Origin: Leyella lascolaii
GTDB taxonomy: Bacteria > Bacteroidota > Bacteroidia > Bacteroidales > Bacteroidaceae
Direction: 5' to 3'
Length of the DNA: 64,000 nucleotides
Assembly: GCF_900079775.1 (NCBI RefSeq)
Contig: NZ_LT556049.1
Coordinates: forward strand, 32,468-96,467
Part shown: positions 59,773 to 64,000 of the stretch, one piece after another
Layout: each line of letters opens with the position of its first letter
How positions within the stretch are numbered: the first letter of the stretch is position 1
Notes under the pieces: model-generated
What the model was told of the DNA's origin: nothing
Seen by the model: only the letters and a program-made list of their open reading frames with translations
Database searches by the model: none
Made by a program: the position numbers and the translations under genes

Positions 59773-60672
59773 ATGAACACAGAACAGAACACTACCACAA
59801 GATGGATGAACGGCATCGCCTACGAGGTCGCTTTCTGGAACAACGTGTACAGATGGAAATGGACCTTCGACGGAATGATGAACTGGTCGAAATACGGAGG
59901 AGTGATAACGCTCGAAGGGTTCGACGCAAACGCCTTCCTCATAAAGACGGACAACCCGAAAGTGCTCGACGTGGGATGCGGAATGAGCTACGCCACGGGC
60001 AACCACATCATGCGCGACGGACGGCTCATGCCGCTTGACATCCGTTACATTGACCCGCTTGCGGCTTACTTCAACAGAATAATGGCGCGCCACCGCCGCA
60101 AGCTGCCTGAGATAGAGTTCGGAATGGCTGAGTATCTGTCGGCTTTCTATCCGTCGCACGACATATCGCTCGTGGTGATACAGAACGCCCTCGACCACTC
60201 CGCCAACCCCATGAAAAGCATATACGAAAGCATCGACGTGCTGAAAAAAGGCGGATGCCTCTATCTTAACCATCACATAAACGAGGCGGAGACCGAACAC
60301 TACAAGGGATTTCACCAATACAACATATGCCGCGAGGACGGAAAGCTGATAATATGGAACAAGAACGAGAGGCACGATGTGGCTGAACTCACAGCCGGAT
60401 TCGCCGAGCTCACCGTAGGACTGACCGAGAACGGGCATGTGGCGGCAGTGATAAGAAAGACCGCCGACGTGCCGCAGAGTCTCATAGACGACAAGGGCGA
60501 CAAGCGCGCGCTGTGCTCCCTGTTCATGGAGAACGCCAGAACAGCATCCTCGCCGTGGCACGGGCTGAAGAACAGCGCGGCTTACTGGAAATACAACATA
60601 TTGCAGTTTTTCATCCAGAGTCTGCCGTGGGCACTGAAGATGAAGCTGAAAAAACTCATCAGACAGGCATGA
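59773..60672 (+). CDS. SAM-dependent class I methyltransferase
   Basis: 299 residues from ATG 59773 (MNTEQNTTTRWMNGIAYEVA); the open frame reaches 59605 through promoter DNA. The AdoMet motif I is KVLDVGCGMSYATGN at ~75-89, with motif II/III as MPLDIRYIDPLAAYF and SLVVIQNALDHSANPMKSI, and GCLYLNHHINEAE as motif IV/post-I. Such proteins in polysaccharide loci O-methylate sugars, or act on glycolipids. Its stop overlaps the start of the next GT2 gene (ATGA, 60669-60672), so the two are co-translated. A C-terminal basic helix ends it. Confidence 0.85.
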   Translation: MNTEQNTTTRWMNGIAYEVAFWNNVYRWKWTFDGMMNWSKYGGVITLEGFDANAFLIKTDNPKVLDVGCGMSYATGNHIMRDGRLMPLDIRYIDPLAAYFNRIMARHRRKLPEIEFGMAEYLSAFYPSHDISLVVIQNALDHSANPMKSIYESIDVLKKGGCLYLNHHINEAETEHYKGFHQYNICREDGKLIIWNKNERHDVAELTAGFAELTVGLTENGHVAAVIRKTADVPQSLIDDKGDKRALCSLFMENARTASSPWHGLKNSAAYWKYNILQFFIQSLPWALKMKLKKLIRQA

Positions 60673-61607
60673 GCCGGGCAATGACAAGCATCATAATACC
60701 TGTCTACAGGACGGCGGCGACACTCATGAGATGCGTGGAAAGCATAGTCGCACAGCAGGACGCGCGCTTCGAGATGATACTCGTAGACGACGGGTCGCCC
60801 GACCGCTGTCCGGCAATGTGCGACTCCCTGGCTGCCGCCGACAGCCGCATAAGGGTGATACACAAGCCGAACGGCGGACTGAGCAGCGCACGCAACGCAG
60901 GCATAGAGGCATCGCGCGGCGACCTGCTTATGTTCGTCGACTCCGACGACCACATAGCTCCCGGCACGCTCTCCGCCCTGAGCCGTCTCGCCGAAGAGCA
61001 TCCCGAATATGACATCATAGAGTTTCCCATATGCCGCGAGATGCCTTCCGGCAGACAGGAGATGACGGATTTCGGGTGCCGCGAATACCGCGACATGGAC
61101 GAGTACTGGCTCTCGTGCCGCGCCTACATGCACGCTTATGCCTGCAACAAAATATACCGCCGCGCGCTATTCGACGGCATCAGATACCCGGAAAACATGA
61201 TTTTTGAGGACATACACACCCTGCCACTGCTCATGGAGAGGGCGGGCGTCATTGCCACTACCGACAAAGGAACCTACCACTACCGCTGGAACAGCGCGGG
61301 AATATCCAACAACGCCGGAGGAGAGGCATGGCGCACGCTGCTCGCCACTCACATCATGATGCTGCGGAAGACGCGCCGCCGCTCGGACGAATGGACCGGA
61401 TACTACATGCATGTGCTCAACATCCAGATATACACAAGCGAACTGACAGGCGACCGCCCCACGCTCCCCACCGTGAGACAGGGCTTATGCCGGGTGGACA
61501 GACGATGGCGGCTGAAGGCCCTGCTGCTCTATGTGCTGGGCGTGGGAGGGCTTTGCCGCGCCAACAGAATGCTGCGGACGATTGCCGGACGCAGGCAGAA
61601 GGACTAA
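60669..61607 (+). CDS. Glycosyltransferase family 2 protein
   Basis: 312 residues from ATG 60669 coupled to the preceding gene; an internal ATG at 60681 is an alternative. GT-A motifs: SIIIPVYRTAATLMRCVESI, MILVDDGSPDRCPAMCD, GLSSARNAGIEASRGDLLMFVDSDDHI with the DSDD catalytic-metal motif. Later: HAYACNKIYRRALFDGIRYPENMIFEDIHTLPLLM, common to GT2 enzymes of capsule and teichoic-type pathways. C-terminal ~70 residues include a basic helix. It would extend the same glycan as the neighbouring genes. Confidence 0.93.
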   Translation: MSRAMTSIIIPVYRTAATLMRCVESIVAQQDARFEMILVDDGSPDRCPAMCDSLAAADSRIRVIHKPNGGLSSARNAGIEASRGDLLMFVDSDDHIAPGTLSALSRLAEEHPEYDIIEFPICREMPSGRQEMTDFGCREYRDMDEYWLSCRAYMHAYACNKIYRRALFDGIRYPENMIFEDIHTLPLLMERAGVIATTDKGTYHYRWNSAGISNNAGGEAWRTLLATHIMMLRKTRRRSDEWTGYYMHVLNIQIYTSELTGDRPTLPTVRQGLCRVDRRWRLKALLLYVLGVGGLCRANRMLRTIAGRRQKD

Positions 61608-61679
61608 ACAAGACTACACTGCGGCGACGGTGTGTAATATTGTGTAACGGATTGTTTGCTCCGTTTTGTTTTTTTATCC

Positions 61680-61688
61680 TATATTTGC
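61680..61688 (+). promoter_or_regulatory. -7 promoter element of the TonB-C gene
   Basis: TATATTTGC matches TAnnTTTG, 50 bases before the start; TTTGCTCCG lies near -33. Confidence 0.6.
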
Positions 61689-61738
61689 AGCGTCCTTACA
61701 AGACAGAAACAAACAAACCTCTAAAAAACAAACGCATT

Positions 61739-62137
61739 ATGAAAAGATTTCTTATGATGGCGGTTGCTGTGATGATGATGACACTTACGGCAAACGCACA
61801 GACAGCGAAAGAGCAAAAAGACAAGGTGTATGACGTATGCGAGGTACTTCCAGAATATCCCGGCGGCACAATCGCACTGATGAAGTTCCTGGGTGAAAAC
61901 GTGGTATATCCGCCGGAGGCAGCGAAGCGCAAGGAGCAGGGACGGGTTCTTGTGGGATTCGTGGTTGAGAAAGACGGCTCGATATCCGATACGGAAATCC
62001 TCACACACGCCACTCCGGCACTCGACGAGGCTGCCGTGGCTACGGTGAAGAAGATGCCGCGCTGGAAGCCCGGAATGCAGGACGGAAAGAAGGTGAGAGT
62101 GAAATTCAGCGTACCGATAACATTCCGGCTGAAGTGA
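61739..62137 (+). CDS. TonB C-terminal domain exported protein
   Basis: 132 residues from ATG 61739 (MKRFLMMAVAVMMMTLTANA, a signal peptide), not the longer frame upstream. The mature protein is essentially one TonB C-terminal domain: EYPGGTIALMKFLGENVVYPPEAAKRKEQGRVLVGFVVEKDGSISD, then LDEAAVATVKKMPRWKPGMQDGKKVRVKFSVPITF. Unlike true TonB, there is no membrane anchor or proline-rich span, so it cannot transmit ExbB-ExbD energy by itself. Small soluble forms like this are common in Bacteroidota; their role is unclear. Its stop overlaps the GTG start of the next gene. Confidence 0.9.
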   Translation: MKRFLMMAVAVMMMTLTANAQTAKEQKDKVYDVCEVLPEYPGGTIALMKFLGENVVYPPEAAKRKEQGRVLVGFVVEKDGSISDTEILTHATPALDEAAVATVKKMPRWKPGMQDGKKVRVKFSVPITFRLK

Positions 62138-63843
62138 GAACCAACCGCACCGGCATACTGCACATACTCTGCGTCACGGTCATGCTCGCCGCCGCATGCT
62201 CACATCGCGCCTCCTACAACAGCACGATAGAGCAGGCGGAGGGCATGACCGACACCGATCCGCACGGCGCGCTCACGCTCATCTACGGACGGAAGGACAG
62301 TCTGTGCGCCGGTGCGGCGGACAGTGCGCTCTACGAACTGGTATACACAGAGGCGGTGCACGACCTTGGCGTGAAACTGAACGACGGAAGATATATCAGC
62401 AGCAGTGCGCAGTACTTCATGCAGGACGGTGACAGAAGGCGCAGGGCAAGGGCTCTCGTGCAGGCAGCACTCTGCATGTATGACAACCGCAACCTGCACG
62501 ACGCCGTCATGCTCATGAAGAAGGCGGAGGACGTGGCGGACGGAGAGGACGACAGTTTCCTGCATTTCAGGATAGCCGCAGCACTTGCAATGATGAACAG
62601 GGAGACGGGAAACCGCACTCTGGTAATGAAATACCGCAGACGCGAACTGGACGCCGCACGCCGCTCGGGAAGCGAGAGGCACATGGCAAGGGCATGGAAC
62701 GACATGGCGGCAGAATACAGAAGGACAGGCGACACCGACAGTTTCATGACATGCATGAACCGTTGTCTGCCGCTCACCTCAAAGGCTGCGCCTGAGGCAC
62801 AGGCTCTCATACGCACCAACATGGGCTGCTACCACATGAACAGAGGCGACACCGCACGTGCCATGCAGCTCTTCACCATGGCTTACACCGCCTCGCCCGA
62901 CCGCCTGGCGTCACTCATGCTGGGCGACATATACGCCACAAGAAACGACATGGACAGGGCTGTCGCCATGTGGTATGACGCAGCCGACTCATACACTGCC
63001 GCCATAAGCAAGAATGCTCTGAAGCGTCTCATAGCCAGATCATTGGCAGACGGCGACGGCAAGACACAGCTGTTCCTGAGCGAGAGACTCAACAGCGTGT
63101 ACGACGGGGAGATATCCGCCGGTACGGCAAGCGAGCTGGTGAACCTCCAGAAAGACTACGACAGCATGCGCAGCGAACGGCTCCACCAGGAAAGAATCAT
63201 GAAGATGGGAGGCGCGGCGGCACTGCTCGTCATGGTGATGGTGTGGTTCATCGTCTACCACAGGCGCAGGATGAGCCACTACGGGCGCGTGATAAACACT
63301 CAGAACCGACGGCTGAAGGAGATGAACGACGGATACACGCGCGACCTTGAGCACTACCGCGAACTGCGCCTGACGCTTGACGGACTGCAGAAGGAGCACG
63401 AGAAGTATGCCTCGCTCATAGAGGTGAAGACGCGGGAACTTGAAAAGATGCAGGCGCAGCTTGCCGAATATCAGAACGACAGACGCAAACCGGAGCAGTG
63501 GAACATGGAGGACAGACTGATAAACGCTGACTGTGTGTACGCCCTCCACCGCATGGCTTCCGCCGGGCGCGCGGCTGGGAAGCAAGACTGGGACGCGCTG
63601 CACGCACTCATAAACAGTCACGACAGCAGACTGGGCGAGCTGCTCGCCTCTCACAGCAACCTGTCTCCCACAGAGATAAACGTCATCATCCTCACGCGCC
63701 TGCGGTTCATCCCCACGGAGATAGCGGTGCTGACAGGCATGTCGTCGCAATCGGTCACCAACACGAGGGCGCGTCTGCTGACAAAAATGTTCGGCGTGAA
63801 AGGCGGAGCGAAGGATTTCGACGACCGCATACGGGGGATATAA
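62134..63843 (+). CDS. TPR lipoprotein-like membrane regulator with C-terminal LuxR-type HTH
   Basis: 569 residues from a GTG (62134) overlapping the TonB-C stop. The N-terminus has a possible lipobox (CVTVMLAAACSH, Cys ~22). Residues ~60-330 are TPR-like helices (ALFQ... repeats such as SSAQYFMQDGDRRRRARALVQAALCMYD). One TM segment follows at ~355-374 (GGAAALLVMVMVWFIVYHRR), then a coiled coil (~385-455) and a C-terminal LuxR/response-regulator-type HTH (LSPTEINVIILTRLRFIPTEIAVLTGMSSQSVTNTRARLL). Periplasmic TPRs would sense, and the cytoplasmic HTH would bind DNA. Known Bacteroidota regulators of this design include members with DUF6377; that assignment is uncertain. Confidence 0.8.
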   Translation: MRTNRTGILHILCVTVMLAAACSHRASYNSTIEQAEGMTDTDPHGALTLIYGRKDSLCAGAADSALYELVYTEAVHDLGVKLNDGRYISSSAQYFMQDGDRRRRARALVQAALCMYDNRNLHDAVMLMKKAEDVADGEDDSFLHFRIAAALAMMNRETGNRTLVMKYRRRELDAARRSGSERHMARAWNDMAAEYRRTGDTDSFMTCMNRCLPLTSKAAPEAQALIRTNMGCYHMNRGDTARAMQLFTMAYTASPDRLASLMLGDIYATRNDMDRAVAMWYDAADSYTAAISKNALKRLIARSLADGDGKTQLFLSERLNSVYDGEISAGTASELVNLQKDYDSMRSERLHQERIMKMGGAAALLVMVMVWFIVYHRRRMSHYGRVINTQNRRLKEMNDGYTRDLEHYRELRLTLDGLQKEHEKYASLIEVKTRELEKMQAQLAEYQNDRRKPEQWNMEDRLINADCVYALHRMASAGRAAGKQDWDALHALINSHDSRLGELLASHSNLSPTEINVIILTRLRFIPTEIAVLTGMSSQSVTNTRARLLTKMFGVKGGAKDFDDRIRGI

Positions 63844-63938
63844 CCACTCCATATCATGATGCATTCCCAATCACCCCAAATCTCCGTCCGCCACCACCCT
63901 CCACCCCTTTTCCCGCACAATTACAACGGTGCCAGCCT

Positions 63939-64000
63939 GTAGAGACGCAAAATCTTGCGTCTCACGAGCAACAAATTCAATTTTCATCAGCATATTCCCG
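63939..64000. repeat. 115-bp BIME-like element, copy J, cut by window end
   Basis: Left palindrome at 63942-63963, with the common left flank ATTACAACGGTGCCAGCC. The interior runs in the standard orientation (GAGCAACAAATTCAATTTTC...) until the window ends. Confidence 0.85.

Overview
The window looks like a Bacteroidota chromosome, most likely Prevotellaceae or a close relative. I infer this from the many promoters with the Bacteroidota -7 element TAnnTTTG, the carboxypeptidase-like TonB receptors, the type III glutamine synthetase, the DapL lysine branch, and a mobilizable element carrying MobC, a MOBP relaxase, DUF3408 and tandem tyrosine recombinases. The host genes are moderately GC-rich. 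I see no rRNA, tRNA or CRISPR array.

Layout. 1-3814: end of a BASS-type transporter, a GNAT acetyltransferase and two glycosyltransferases. About 3950-19780: an integrated mobilizable element. Its AT-rich left end holds an unknown protein, an XRE/ImmA-IrrE protein and a 57-residue protein. Next comes a two-gene restriction-modification module (pseudo-methylase plus a GIY-YIG/helicase/methylase fusion). The mobilization operon (mobC, relaxase, TM protein, integrase) follows with a candidate oriT, then DUF3408, two excisionase-like HTH genes, a RhuM-like gene and two tandem integrases. There is no type IV secretion system, so the element would have to be mobilized in trans.

19786-29238: a minus-strand envelope cluster with two paralogous polytopic proteins, a HAD phosphatase, a UbiA decaprenyl-phosphate phosphoribosyltransferase-like enzyme, two acyltransferases, a phosphoethanolamine transferase and a HAD hydrolase. 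30852-35699: glutamine synthetase III and the dapF-dapL pair. 36124-45346: three TonB-type outer-membrane proteins. One is paired with a histidine-rich exported protein (metal uptake) and one with a PepSY reductase-like protein (siderophore uptake). 46591-61607: glycosyltransferases, a flippase, a CDP-ribitol synthase fusion followed by a LicD-family transferase, a fucosyltransferase-like protein and a methyltransferase, together suggesting surface polysaccharide assembly and decoration. 61739-63843: a TonB-C protein and a membrane-anchored TPR/HTH regulator.

The most unusual content is between genes. One family is a 66-bp repeat, each unit carrying a TTTGnATAA promoter-like core. It forms arrays directly upstream of several unrelated genes, nearly always pointing towards the gene. 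The second family is an exactly 115-bp BIME-like element bounded by 22-bp palindromes. Its interior occurs in both orientations relative to conserved flanks, which suggests inversion. A third, more diverged intergenic block occurs twice. All functional statements rest on motifs read by eye; no database search was run.
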